From an uncultured Acetatifactor sp. (GTDB taxonomy: Bacteria; Bacillota; Clostridia; Lachnospirales; Lachnospiraceae), in NCBI GenBank assembly GCA_910583845.1, contig CAJUAB010000005.1, forward strand, positions 124,001-188,000: a stretch of 64,000 nucleotides of DNA, given 5' to 3'. Made by a program: the position numbers and the translations under genes. The notes beneath the pieces were generated by a model, which was not told the DNA's origin, did not search any database, and was given only the letters and a program-made list of their open reading frames with translations. The number at the start of each line of letters is the position of its first letter. Position 1 is the first letter of the stretch. This document shows, one piece after another, positions 10,299 to 18,975 of the stretch.

Positions 10299-11687
10299 TC
10301 AGGAACCGGCGGCGTCATCCGCGGCTTCTCCCAGCCGGAAAGCCCGGCTCCGCGCAAGGCGCTGTTTCAGGATACCTTCCGTGCCCTCTTCCGTGGGCAG
10401 GTAATAGCGGCGGTCTTTCAGATCTTCCGGCAGGCAGGTCATGCGAGCCATTTTTTCCCGGGTGTCATGGGCATAGACATAGCCCTCCCCGTAATGGAGT
10501 TCCTCCATCAGTTCTGTGGGGGCGTTGCGGATCACCAGGGGAACGGGCTGGCTTAAGCGGGTCATGGCATCCGCCTTGGCGGTTTGGTAAGCCCTGTACA
10601 GGGCATTGGAGCGGGGGGCCAGGGAGAGGTATACCACGGCCTGGGTCAGATTCAGATCGCATTCCGGCATACCGTTGAAATGGCAGGCCTGGTAGGCGGC
10701 TACCGCCAGGGGCAGGGCCTGGGGGTCAGCCAGCCCCACGTCCTCGCTGGCAAAGCGGATGAGCCGACGGGCGATAAACAGGGGGTCCTCCCCGGCCTCC
10801 AGCATCCGGGCCAGCCAGTAGACGGCGGCGTCCGGGTCGCAGTTGCGCATGGATTTGTGCAGGGCGGAGATCAGGTTGTAGTGCTCTTCGCCTTTTTTGT
10901 CGTACAGCAGAGTCTTTTTGCCCATGCATTGCTCCAGAGTTTCCCGGGTCACGGTCACGGAGCCGTCGGGGGACAGCGCGCCGTTCAGCACTGCCATCTC
11001 CAGGGTATTCAGGGCCGTGCGGGCGTCCCCGTTGGCAAAGCCGGCGATAATCGGCAGCAGGGAGGGCTCCATATGGACCCGGGCGCTGCCAAAGCTCCGT
11101 TTATCCGTAAGCGCTCTGGACAGAAGAGCGGTGAGGTCATCCTCCGTCAGTTCTTTCAGAACAAAGACCTTGCAGCGGGAGAGCAGCGCGGCGTTGATCT
11201 CAAAGGAGGGATTTTCCGTGGTGGCCCCGATCAGCGTGATGCTGCCCCGCTCCACAAAAGGCAGAAAGGCATCCTGCTGGGCCTTGTTGAAACGGTGGAT
11301 CTCATCCACAAAAACCAGTGTGCGGATACCGTAGGTCCTGTTTTCCTGGGCCTGGTTCATGATATCCCTGATCTCCTTGATGCCGCTGGTCACAGCGCTG
11401 AAGTTCACGAAGCAGGAACGGGTGCGGCCCGCGATGATGCTGGCCAGGGTGGTCTTGCCCACTCCCGGAGGTCCCCAGAAGATCATGGAGGGGATCTGGT
11501 CCCGCTCCAGGAGCTGGCGCAGGATCTTGCCCGGCCCCAGCAGGTGCTGCTGGCCCACATATTCCTCCAGCGTGGCGGGCCGCAGCCGGTCCGCCAGAGG
11601 GCCGGCTGCCACCGGCGCGCTGTCTCCCATACCGCTTTGTCCGGCAGAGTTGCCGGGATTCATATCAAATAAAGAAAGCTGATTCAT
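10299..11687 (-). CDS. rarA: Replication-associated AAA+ ATPase RarA (MgsA)
   Basis: This 462-residue protein is a clamp-loader-like AAA+ ATPase acting at stalled replication forks. Walker A is GPPGVGKTT, Walker B LVFVDEIHRF, sensor 1 GATTENPSF, and a long C-terminal helical oligomerisation domain follows. The N-terminus carries QLSLF, a sliding-clamp binding motif. The frame is open to an ATG at 11705, but the ATG at 11687 is preferred: GGGAGAA lies 9 bases before it, whereas the upstream ATG overlaps that ribosome site. It stands alone between two + strand transcripts. Confidence 0.93.
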   Translation of the reverse strand: MNQLSLFDMNPGNSAGQSGMGDSAPVAAGPLADRLRPATLEEYVGQQHLLGPGKILRQLLERDQIPSMIFWGPPGVGKTTLASIIAGRTRSCFVNFSAVTSGIKEIRDIMNQAQENRTYGIRTLVFVDEIHRFNKAQQDAFLPFVERGSITLIGATTENPSFEINAALLSRCKVFVLKELTEDDLTALLSRALTDKRSFGSARVHMEPSLLPIIAGFANGDARTALNTLEMAVLNGALSPDGSVTVTRETLEQCMGKKTLLYDKKGEEHYNLISALHKSMRNCDPDAAVYWLARMLEAGEDPLFIARRLIRFASEDVGLADPQALPLAVAAYQACHFNGMPECDLNLTQAVVYLSLAPRSNALYRAYQTAKADAMTRLSQPVPLVIRNAPTELMEELHYGEGYVYAHDTREKMARMTCLPEDLKDRRYYLPTEEGTEGILKQRLARSRAFRLGEAADDAAGS

Positions 11688-11729
11688 AAGGTTCTTTTCT
11701 CCCATATGCCTATATGATCGAAAGTACGT

Positions 11730-11758
11730 TCTATATATGATTTGATTGTATCACACAA
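11730..11758 (-). promoter_or_regulatory. Promoter of rarA
   Basis: On the minus strand TTGTGT (complement of 11753-11758), 17 bases, TATAGA (complement of 11730-11735), about 45 bases upstream of the chosen rarA start. Confidence 0.5.
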
Positions 11759-11934
11759 AAACGGAATATGCAATCGGAGAATACGTTAATTACAGCGCGC
11801 GCTGGAGCCTGTCCGGATTTCATGTTCCAGCCCGGCCCGCTCTGTCTGGAGCCCGTAAATACAGGATTCAGATCGGCTTACGCGAGGCGGACGGAAGTGG
11901 ATGATTCTGGCGCATAATTCTTTTGAGAAATCCG

Positions 11935-11963
11935 TTGCAAAACGGGAAACGGTATGCTACACT
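11935..11963 (+). promoter_or_regulatory. Promoter of the butyrate operon
   Basis: TTGCAA (11935-11940), 17 bases, TACACT (11958-11963), giving a leader of about 80 bases before the thiolase ATG. Apart from the two divergent promoters, the 11688-12047 gap holds nothing I recognise. Confidence 0.55.
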
Positions 11964-12047
11964 AGAAGCAATGGTAATGACAAAAAAATAACAATCATTG
12001 CCGAAGCCGCGGAAACAAAGCGAAAAAACAAGTTGGAGGAGAAAGAA

Positions 12048-13232
12048 ATGGCAAAGAAAGTAGTATTAGCAGGCGCCTGCCGTACAGCGATCGGCACCAT
12101 GGGCGGAACCCTGAGCACTACCCCGGTGGCGGAGCTGGGGGCAATCGTAATCAAGGAGGCTTTAAGCAGGGCGGGTGTGGCTCCCGAGCAGGTTGACCAG
12201 GTATATATGGGCTGCGTGATTCAGGCAGGCCAGGGGCAGAATGTGGCCCGCCAGGCTTCCATCAAGGCCGGTCTGCCCATCGAGGTACCCGCAGTGACCA
12301 TGAACGTGGTGTGCGGTTCCGGCCTGAACTGCGTAAACCAGGCCGCGCAGATGATCATGGCCGGTGACGCGGATATCGTAGTGGCAGGCGGCATGGAGAA
12401 CATGTCCATGGCTCCTTATGCCATTCCTCAGGCTCGTTACGGCTATAGAATGAACAACGGCACTTTAGTGGACACCATGATCAAGGACGCTCTGTGGGAT
12501 GCCTTCAACGATTACCACATGATCATGACCGCCGACAACATCTGTCGCGAGTGGGGGCTTACCCGCGAGGAGCTGGACGAGTTCGCGCTTAAGAGCCAGC
12601 AGAAGGCAGAGGCGGCGCAGAAGTCCGGCGCCTTTGACGCGGAGATCGTGCCCGTGATGGTCAAGAAGAAAAAGGAGACCATCGAGTTTAAAGTGGATGA
12701 GGGCCCCCGCGCCGGTTCCACCATCGAGGGGCTGGCAAAGCTGCGTCCCATCAATCCCGACGGCTTCGTGACCGCGGGCAACGCCTCCGGCATCAATGAC
12801 GGCGCCGCCGCCATCGTGGTGATGAGCGAGGAGAAAGCCAAAGAACTGGGCGTGAAGCCCATGGCTACCTTCGTGGCAGGCGCTCTTGCGGGTGTTCGTC
12901 CCGAGGTGATGGGCATCGGCCCCGTTGCCTCCACCAAAAAGGTGCTGGCCAAAACCGGCATGAAGATCGAGGACTTCGATATCATTGAGGCAAATGAGGC
13001 TTTTGCCGCTCAGTCCGTGGCAGTGGGCAGGGAGCTGGGCATCGACGTGGACAGGCAGCTGAACCCCAACGGCGGCGCCATCGCTCTGGGTCACCCTGTG
13101 GGCGCTTCCGGATGCCGTATTCTGGTGACTCTGCTGCATGAGATGCAGGCGAAGGGAGCCAAGACAGGTCTGGCTACGCTGTGCATCGGCGGCGGCATGG
13201 GTTGCTCCACCATCGTTAAGATCGAGGATTAA
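12048..13232 (+). CDS. thlA: Acetyl-CoA C-acetyltransferase (thiolase)
   Basis: This 394-residue biosynthetic thiolase condenses two acetyl-CoA to acetoacetyl-CoA, the first step of butyrate formation. Cys89 in VVCGSGLN is the acylated nucleophile; the C-terminal GHPVGASG supplies the active-site His, and CIGGGMG contains the second catalytic Cys. ATG 12048 is chosen because GGAGGAGAAAG precedes it and the family N-terminus (KKVVLAGACRTAIG) follows directly; the longer upstream frame overlaps the promoter. First gene of the operon. The next gene is 303 bases away, separated by a palindromic insert. Confidence 0.96.
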   Translation: MAKKVVLAGACRTAIGTMGGTLSTTPVAELGAIVIKEALSRAGVAPEQVDQVYMGCVIQAGQGQNVARQASIKAGLPIEVPAVTMNVVCGSGLNCVNQAAQMIMAGDADIVVAGGMENMSMAPYAIPQARYGYRMNNGTLVDTMIKDALWDAFNDYHMIMTADNICREWGLTREELDEFALKSQQKAEAAQKSGAFDAEIVPVMVKKKKETIEFKVDEGPRAGSTIEGLAKLRPINPDGFVTAGNASGINDGAAAIVVMSEEKAKELGVKPMATFVAGALAGVRPEVMGIGPVASTKKVLAKTGMKIEDFDIIEANEAFAAQSVAVGRELGIDVDRQLNPNGGAIALGHPVGASGCRILVTLLHEMQAKGAKTGLATLCIGGGMGCSTIVKIED

Positions 13233-13308
13233 CAAGACAGATCAGGCCCGGGGAGATGTGTTCTCCGGGCTGTTTGAGAGTACGGAACAGATATTTCCGG
13301 GCATGAAA

Positions 13309-13470
13309 TTAAGGAACTGTCAAAGAATTAATCTTTACATCTGACTTGTTTAAATCTTCTTATGCCGCGTTGTCGTCAATCGGCGTACCCCAGTACGCCT
13401 CATTCCTCCGCCTTGCATAAAAAGATTTATCCTACGTCATCTGCAAAGTTAATTCTTGACAGTTCCTAAG
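13309..13470. repeat. MITE-like palindromic element inside the butyrate operon
   Basis: The element is bounded by inverted arms: AGGAACTGTCAA at 13312-13323 matches TTGACAGTTCCT at 13456-13467, and the match continues inward (AGAATTAA with TTAATTC) with one-base slips. Its middle holds a second hairpin, GGCGTAC (13382-13388) with GTACGCC (13393-13399). It has no open frame. Size and symmetry suit a non-autonomous mobile element or a dispersed palindromic repeat. It fills most of the thl-crt gap. Confidence 0.75.
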
Positions 13471-13535
13471 GAGACAGGGCAGGCCGGAGAGCCGGTATGG
13501 ATACCGGACCGGGGACTTGCAGAAGAGAGGTGGAT

Positions 13536-14360
13536 ATGGATTATATTCTTTACGAGCAGAAGGGGCAGTACGCGATACTCACCATCAACCGGGAGAAGGC
13601 GCTGAACGCGCTGAACAGTCAGGTGTTGGATGAGCTAAATGATGCACTGGATGCGGTGAATCTGGACGAAGTGAGATGTCTGATCCTTACCGGGGCGGGA
13701 CAGAAGTCCTTTGTGGCGGGGGCGGACATCGGTGAGATGAGCACACTGACGAAGACAGAGGGCGAGGCTTTCGGAAAGAAGGGCAACGATGTGTTCCGCA
13801 AGCTGGAGACATTCCCCATCCCTGTAATCGCGGCCGTCAACGGCTTTGCGTTGGGGGGCGGCTGTGAGATCTCCATGAGCTGTGACATCCGCATCTGTTC
13901 GGACAATGCGGTGTTCGGACAGCCGGAGGTGGGCCTGGGCATCACGCCCGGTTTTGGCGGGACCCAGAGGCTTGCCCGTCTGGTGGGCCCGGGCATGGCC
14001 AAGCAGATGATTTATACGGCCCGCAATATCAAGGCCCCGGAGGCATACCGCATCGGACTGGTGAACGAGGTGTACTCCGCCGAGACGGACGCTGAGGGCA
14101 ATGTGGTGAAGACCGCGCAGGAGGTGCTGCTGGCGGCGGCGGAAAAGATGGCGGCCGGTATCGCCAGGAACGCGCCCATCGCCGTGCGGAATTGTAAGAA
14201 AGCCATCAACGAGGGCCTGGATGTGGACATGGATCTGGCCGTGGTTATCGAGGAGAAGCTGTTTGGAGACTGCTTCGAGACCGAGGATCAGAAGTACGGC
14301 ATGGCTTTCTTCCTGGACAAGAACAAGGAGAAGGTCAAGGAGCCTTTCAAGAACTGCTAA
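13536..14360 (+). CDS. crt: 3-hydroxybutyryl-CoA dehydratase (crotonase)
   Basis: This 274-residue enoyl-CoA hydratase family protein dehydrates 3-hydroxybutyryl-CoA to crotonyl-CoA. The oxyanion-hole segments are AGADIGEM and GFALGGGCE; the two catalytic glutamates are Glu111 (GGCEISMSCD) and Glu131 (PEVGLGITPGFGGTQRL). The upstream frame extends to 13497, but ATG 13536 has GAGGTGG just before it and starts at the family N-terminus (MDYILYEQKG). It is about 12 residues longer than usual because of a small insertion near ETDAEGNVVKT. Second gene of the operon. Confidence 0.95.
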   Translation: MDYILYEQKGQYAILTINREKALNALNSQVLDELNDALDAVNLDEVRCLILTGAGQKSFVAGADIGEMSTLTKTEGEAFGKKGNDVFRKLETFPIPVIAAVNGFALGGGCEISMSCDIRICSDNAVFGQPEVGLGITPGFGGTQRLARLVGPGMAKQMIYTARNIKAPEAYRIGLVNEVYSAETDAEGNVVKTAQEVLLAAAEKMAAGIARNAPIAVRNCKKAINEGLDVDMDLAVVIEEKLFGDCFETEDQKYGMAFFLDKNKEKVKEPFKNC

Positions 14361-14393
14361 AACGGATTATAGGATAAAAAGGAGGAACTTTAC

Positions 14394-15233
14394 ATGAAAG
14401 TAGGTATTATTGGTGCCGGCACTATGGGTGCGGGGATTGCGCAGGCTTTTGCGATGACAGAGGGTTATGAGGTATGCTTATGTGATATCAAGCAGGAATT
14501 TGCGGATGGCGGCAAGGCCAAGATCCAGAAGAATATCAATTTCCTGGTCGGCAAGGAGAAAATCAGCGCCGAAAAGGGCGAGGAGATCATGGGGAAGATC
14601 GTTACGGGCCTGAAGGATATCTGCACGGACTGCGATCTGGTTATTGAGGTCTGCCCTGAGAGCATGGCGATCAAGAAGCAGACCTTTGCGGAATTGCAGC
14701 AGATTGTAAAGAAAGACTGTATCTTCGCTTCCAACACCTCCTCCCTGTCCATCACAGAGATGGGCAACGGTCTGGACCGCCCTCTGATCGGCATGCACTT
14801 CTTCAATCCCGCCGACAGAATGAAGCTGGTGGAGGTGATCGCAGGCGCGAACACCCCCGCCGAGCTGGTGGAGAAGATCAAGGGTATCGCCACAGAGATC
14901 GGCAAGACCCCCGTGGAAGTCAATGAGGCGGCAGGCTTCGTGGTAAACAGAATCCTGATCCCCATGATCAACGAAGCCATCAATGTATATGCCGCAGGCG
15001 TGGCATCCGTGGCGGATATTGATGTGGCGATGCAGCTGGGCGCCAATCATCCCATGGGACCTCTGGCTCTGGGCGATTACATCGGTCTGGACATTGTGCT
15101 GGCGATCATGGAGGTTATCCATGCGGAGACCGGCGATTCCAAGTATGCTCCCGCCCCCCTGCTGAGAAAGATGGTCCGCGCGGGCAAACTGGGCAAGAAG
15201 ACCGGCGAGGGCTTCTACAACTACGCGAAATAA
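14394..15233 (+). CDS. hbd: 3-hydroxybutyryl-CoA dehydrogenase
   Basis: This 279-residue protein reduces acetoacetyl-CoA to 3-hydroxybutyryl-CoA with NAD(P)H. It has the N-terminal Rossmann motif GAGTMGAGIAQ, the catalytic His135 in MHFFNPADRMKLVEV, and the C-terminal dimerisation half (NRILIPMINEA, ANHPMGPLALGDYIGLD). AAGGAGGAAC precedes the ATG, 33 bases after crt. Length is as expected for clostridial Hbd. Confidence 0.96.
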   Translation: MKVGIIGAGTMGAGIAQAFAMTEGYEVCLCDIKQEFADGGKAKIQKNINFLVGKEKISAEKGEEIMGKIVTGLKDICTDCDLVIEVCPESMAIKKQTFAELQQIVKKDCIFASNTSSLSITEMGNGLDRPLIGMHFFNPADRMKLVEVIAGANTPAELVEKIKGIATEIGKTPVEVNEAAGFVVNRILIPMINEAINVYAAGVASVADIDVAMQLGANHPMGPLALGDYIGLDIVLAIMEVIHAETGDSKYAPAPLLRKMVRAGKLGKKTGEGFYNYAK

Positions 15234-15328
15234 AGCGGATTTCAGCGCGTCGGCGCGACATTTGGCCCCGGCGCGCTGAAATGACGGCAATAGCTATGTA
15301 AATTTAGATGAAAGTGGAGGATTAAATC

Positions 15329-16495
15329 ATGGATTTTACATTATCCAAAGAGCATGAGATGGCGAGACAGCTGTTTAAGGATTTCGCTGAGAATGAAGTG
15401 AAGCCTCTTGCACAGGAAGTGGATGAGGAGGAGCGTTTTCCCAGGGAAACCGTGGAGAAGATGGCAAAATATGGTTTTATGGGCATTCCCGTACCCAAGG
15501 AGTACGGCGGACAGGGCTGCGATATACTGACCTACGCCATGTGTGTGGAGGAGCTTTCCAAGGTCTGCGGCACCACCGGCGTTATTGTCTCCGCCCACAC
15601 TTCTCTTTGCATTGACCCGATTCTGACATACGGCACCGATGAACAGAAGAAGAAATATCTTCCCGACCTGGCCAGCGGACGCAAGATCGGCGCCTTCGGC
15701 CTGACGGAGCCCGGCGCGGGCACCGATGCCCAGGGACAGCAGACCAAGGCTGTGCTGGAGGGGGATGAATGGGTGCTCAACGGCTCCAAGTGCTTTATCA
15801 CCAACGGCAAGGAAGCGGATGTTTATATTGTAATCGCCGTGACCGGAAAGATCGAGAAGAGGGGCAGGATGCAGAAGGAAATCTCCGCCTTTATCGTGGA
15901 GAAGGGAACTCCCGGCTTTACATTCGGCACCAAGGAGAAGAAGATGGGTATCAGGGGTTCCTCTACCTATGAGCTGATTTTCACGGACTGCCGCATCCCC
16001 AAGGACAATCTGCTGGGTGCGAAGGGCAAGGGCTTTGCCATCGCCATGCACACACTGGACGGCGGCCGTATCGGTATCGCCGCGCAGGCTCTGGGCCTGG
16101 CAGAGGGCGCGCTGGAGACCACAATCGCCTACGTGCAGGAGAGAAAGCAGTTCGGCCGTTCCATCGGACAGTTCCAGAACACCCAGTTCCAGCTGGCGGA
16201 CATGGCTACCAAGGTGGAGGCCGCCAAGATGCTGGTGTACAAGGCTGCCCGCAAGAAGGATGAGTACAGAACCAATCCCAAGATTTCCTATTCCGTGGAA
16301 GCGGCCATGGCCAAGCTGTATGCCGCTGAGGTTGCCATGGAAGTGACTACCAAGGCTGTTCAGCTGCATGGCGGTTACGGTTATATCAGGGAGTATGATG
16401 TGGAGCGTATGATGCGCGACGCGAAGATCACTGAGATCTATGAGGGTACCAGCGAGGTGCAGAGGATGGTTATTTCCTCCAGCCTGCTTAAGTAG
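15329..16495 (+). CDS. bcd: Butyryl-CoA dehydrogenase (short-chain acyl-CoA dehydrogenase)
   Basis: This 388-residue flavoprotein reduces crotonyl-CoA to butyryl-CoA. Acyl-CoA dehydrogenase signatures are GAFGLTEPGAGTDA (FAD/substrate contact) and QLHGGYGYIREYDVERMMRDAKI. Glu372 in IYEGTSEVQ is the catalytic base. With the following EtfAB it would form the electron-bifurcating Bcd-Etf complex that couples crotonyl-CoA reduction to ferredoxin reduction (known for clostridial homologues, inferred here). GGAGGATTAAATC precedes the ATG. Confidence 0.95.
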   Translation: MDFTLSKEHEMARQLFKDFAENEVKPLAQEVDEEERFPRETVEKMAKYGFMGIPVPKEYGGQGCDILTYAMCVEELSKVCGTTGVIVSAHTSLCIDPILTYGTDEQKKKYLPDLASGRKIGAFGLTEPGAGTDAQGQQTKAVLEGDEWVLNGSKCFITNGKEADVYIVIAVTGKIEKRGRMQKEISAFIVEKGTPGFTFGTKEKKMGIRGSSTYELIFTDCRIPKDNLLGAKGKGFAIAMHTLDGGRIGIAAQALGLAEGALETTIAYVQERKQFGRSIGQFQNTQFQLADMATKVEAAKMLVYKAARKKDEYRTNPKISYSVEAAMAKLYAAEVAMEVTTKAVQLHGGYGYIREYDVERMMRDAKITEIYEGTSEVQRMVISSSLLK

Positions 16496-16709
16496 GCTCA
16501 GAAGCGGAAAATGACTCACAGGCGGAGCCGACGGTATGCAGAGATGTCCGTCAGGATGTTTCGCGCATGTTTTAAACCGCGCGAGAGCCGGATCGGGACT
16601 ACGGACCGCGCCGGAGGAGACGGGTCTGTCTCCCCGGGGGATTTCGCGGCGGACCGGGCAGGGCATGTGAGAGTGATTTCAATATTATATAATAAGGAGT
16701 GAAAATACA

Positions 16710-17495
16710 ATGAAGATTATCGTTTGTATTAAGCAGGTTCCGGATACCAAGGGCGGCGTTAAGTTCAATCCGGACGGAACACTGGATAGAGGCGCCATGC
16801 TGGCCATCATGAACCCTGATGACAAGGCCGGGCTGGAAGCCGCGCTGCGCCTGAAAGATCAGTACGGCGCGGAGGTAACTGTGTTGACCATGGGTCTGCC
16901 CAAGGCGGCGGATGTACTGCGCGAGGCTATCGCCATGGGCGCGGACAAGGGCATTCTGGTCACAGACCGTGTGCTGGGCGGCGCGGATACCTGGGCTACA
17001 TCCACCACCATTGCGGGCGCTATCCGCAATCTGGAGTATGATCTGATCATCACCGGACGCCAGGCCATCGACGGCGATACTGCGCAGGTTGGTCCCCAGA
17101 TTGCCGAGCATTTGCAGATTCCCGTGATCTCCTACGCGCAGGATATCAAGATTGACGGCGACAAAGTGATTGTACAGCGTCAGTATGACGACAGATATCA
17201 TGTGCTGGAGGCACAGATGCCCTGTCTGATCACCGCTCTGTCCGAGCTCAACGATCCCCGCTATATGACGCCCGGCGGCATTTTCGACGCATGCGCAGCG
17301 GAGATTACCACCTGGGGCCGTGCCGATCTGAAGGATGTGGATGACAGCAATCTGGGACTGAAGGGATCTCCCACCAAGATTGCGAAGGCTTCCGACAAGG
17401 TCCGCAAGGGCGCGGGCGAGAAGATTGTTCCCGAGTCTCCCGAGGAGGCGGTGGCTTATATTGTGGGCAAGTTCAAGGAGAAGCACATCGTATAA
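16710..17495 (+). CDS. etfB: Electron transfer flavoprotein beta subunit
   Basis: This 261-residue EtfB begins with the family start MKIIVCIKQVPDT and has the nucleotide-binding segments VLTMGLPKA and RQAIDGDTAQVGPQIAE. In bifurcating Etfs this subunit carries the bifurcating FAD that accepts hydride from NADH. AAGGAGTG precedes the ATG. The 214-base gap after bcd shows no promoter or terminator I would defend. Confidence 0.95.
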   Translation: MKIIVCIKQVPDTKGGVKFNPDGTLDRGAMLAIMNPDDKAGLEAALRLKDQYGAEVTVLTMGLPKAADVLREAIAMGADKGILVTDRVLGGADTWATSTTIAGAIRNLEYDLIITGRQAIDGDTAQVGPQIAEHLQIPVISYAQDIKIDGDKVIVQRQYDDRYHVLEAQMPCLITALSELNDPRYMTPGGIFDACAAEITTWGRADLKDVDDSNLGLKGSPTKIAKASDKVRKGAGEKIVPESPEEAVAYIVGKFKEKHIV

Positions 17496-17568
17496 GAGAG
17501 GATGCAAAGCTGGGGATCTGACATGGATTCCCCAATATGCGGAACTAAAACAGGAGGTAAACCAAACC

Positions 17569-18612
17569 ATGAATTTAGAAGAATATAAAGGCGTATATGT
17601 GTTTGCCCAGCAGGTGGACAATGAGATCAGCGGTATCGCGTATGAGTTGCTGGGAAAAGGTAAGGAACTGGCTGCCAGTCTGGAGACAGAGGTGGTGGCT
17701 GTGCTGATCGGCTACCAGGTGAAGGATCTGGCTGACAAGCTGGCTGAGTACGGCGCTGACAAGGTGATCGTGGTAGATGATCCGGAGCTGGAGGTATACA
17801 GAACCGAGCCCTATGCGCACGCGCTGGCATCCGTGATTAATCAGTATAAGCCCGAAATCGTGCTGGTGGGCGCTACCGCCATCGGCCGTGACCTGGGTCC
17901 TACCGTATCCGCGAGGGTGGCCACCGGCCTCACCGCGGACTGTACCGTGCTGGAGATTGGCGATTTCCCGCTGAATCCCATTCCGGGCCAGGAGCAGAAG
18001 CACAATCAGCTGCTGATGACCCGTCCCGCTTTCGGCGGCAACACCATCGCCACCATTGCCTGCCCGGACAACCGCCCTCAGATGGCCACTGTCCGTCCCG
18101 GCGTTATGCAGAAGATCGATCCCATTCCGGGTGCCAGGGCCGTGGTGGAAGAGTACAATCCCGGCTTCACACCCAACAGCCGTTATGTGACCATCAAGGA
18201 AGTGGTGAAGGCCGTGTCCGACACCGTGGATATCATGGATGCCAAGGTGCTGGTATCCGGAGGCCGCGGCGTGGGCAGTCCGGAGAACTTCAAGATCCTG
18301 GAGGAGCTGGCGGAGGTTCTGGGCGGAACCGTGTCCTGCTCCCGTGCTGTGGTTGACAGCGGCTGGAAACCCAAGGATCTGCAGGTGGGCCAGACCGGCA
18401 AGACCGTACGCCCTCAGATCTATTTTGCCATCGGGATCTCCGGCGCCATCCAGCATGTGGCCGGCATGGAGGAGTCCGATATCATTGTAGCCATCAATAA
18501 GGATGAGGACGCTCCTATCTTCGATGTGGCCGACTACGGCGTGGTGGGCGACCTGAACAAGATTGTTCCCCAGCTGACGGCAGCATTGAAAACCGCCATG
18601 GCTGAGAAATAA
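17569..18612 (+). CDS. etfA: Electron transfer flavoprotein alpha subunit
   Basis: This 347-residue EtfA partners EtfB. The C-terminal FAD domain is clear: LVSGGRGVGSPENF, GCSRAVVD-like (SCSRAVVDSGW), GQTGKTVRPQIYFAIGISGAIQHVAGM and the NKDEDAPIFDVADYG signature. ATG 17569 is chosen because GGAGGTAAA lies just upstream; the longer frame overlaps etfB. There is no N-terminal ferredoxin-like domain, so this is the short EtfA type. Last gene of the butyrate operon; a strong terminator follows. Confidence 0.95.
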   Translation: MNLEEYKGVYVFAQQVDNEISGIAYELLGKGKELAASLETEVVAVLIGYQVKDLADKLAEYGADKVIVVDDPELEVYRTEPYAHALASVINQYKPEIVLVGATAIGRDLGPTVSARVATGLTADCTVLEIGDFPLNPIPGQEQKHNQLLMTRPAFGGNTIATIACPDNRPQMATVRPGVMQKIDPIPGARAVVEEYNPGFTPNSRYVTIKEVVKAVSDTVDIMDAKVLVSGGRGVGSPENFKILEELAEVLGGTVSCSRAVVDSGWKPKDLQVGQTGKTVRPQIYFAIGISGAIQHVAGMEESDIIVAINKDEDAPIFDVADYGVVGDLNKIVPQLTAALKTAMAEK

Positions 18613-18623
18613 ATCAGAATACG

Positions 18624-18672
18624 GAAGAAGGGTGTATCCGGGCCTGGTAACGGCCTGGATACACCCTTCTTT
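18624..18672 (+). terminator. Terminator of the butyrate operon
   Basis: A long stem: GGGTGTATCC at 18630-18639 pairs with GGATACACCC at 18657-18666, extended by GAAGAA/TTCTT flanks and an inner GGCC/GGCC pair, followed by TTCTTT. Confidence 0.85.
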
Positions 18673-18678
18673 GTGCTT

Positions 18679-18907
18679 GGAGGGGATATGCGGAACTCTA
18701 AACAGCATATGCCCGGAAAACACGCTGATGAATAACCGGACGCCTAAAGCGGCCGGATATTCATCACCCGGGCGTGTGTTTGGAGGGGATATGCGGAACT
18801 CTGAACAGCATATGCCCGGAAAACACACTGATGAATAGCCGGACGCCTGAAGCGGCCGGATATTCATCACCCGGGCGTGTGTTTGGAGGGAATATGCGGA
18901 ACTCTAT
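18679..18907. repeat. 103-bp tandem hairpin repeat, 2.2 copies
   Basis: GGAGGG(G)ATATGCGGAACTCT starts at 18679, 18782 and 18885, an exact 103-base period; the third copy stops after about 23 bases. Each unit has two dyads: ATATGC/GCATAT around the GGAACTCT core, and TGATGAATA(A/G)CCGG with CCGGATATTCATCA. The few differences between units 1 and 2 are single-base substitutions (A/G) in the loops, in the CACGCTG/CACACTG segment and at one mispaired arm position. Short open frames cross it on both strands but have no ribosome sites. Confidence 0.85.
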
Positions 18908-18975
18908 TACAAAAAAGTCGTATTTCGTCATGAAAGTGTTGGATATTGTACTGTTATGCATAAAAAGGATGTGCT

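Noticed and set aside
10095..10556. 153-codon + strand frame after the asparaginase gene
   Set aside because: It overlaps the 3' part of rarA in antisense and has no ribosome site or family features.
18632..18961. Small proteins encoded across the 103-bp repeats (both strands)
   Set aside because: The frames follow the repeat period, lack ribosome sites, and the variation sits in hairpin loops and at mispaired positions rather than at third codon positions.
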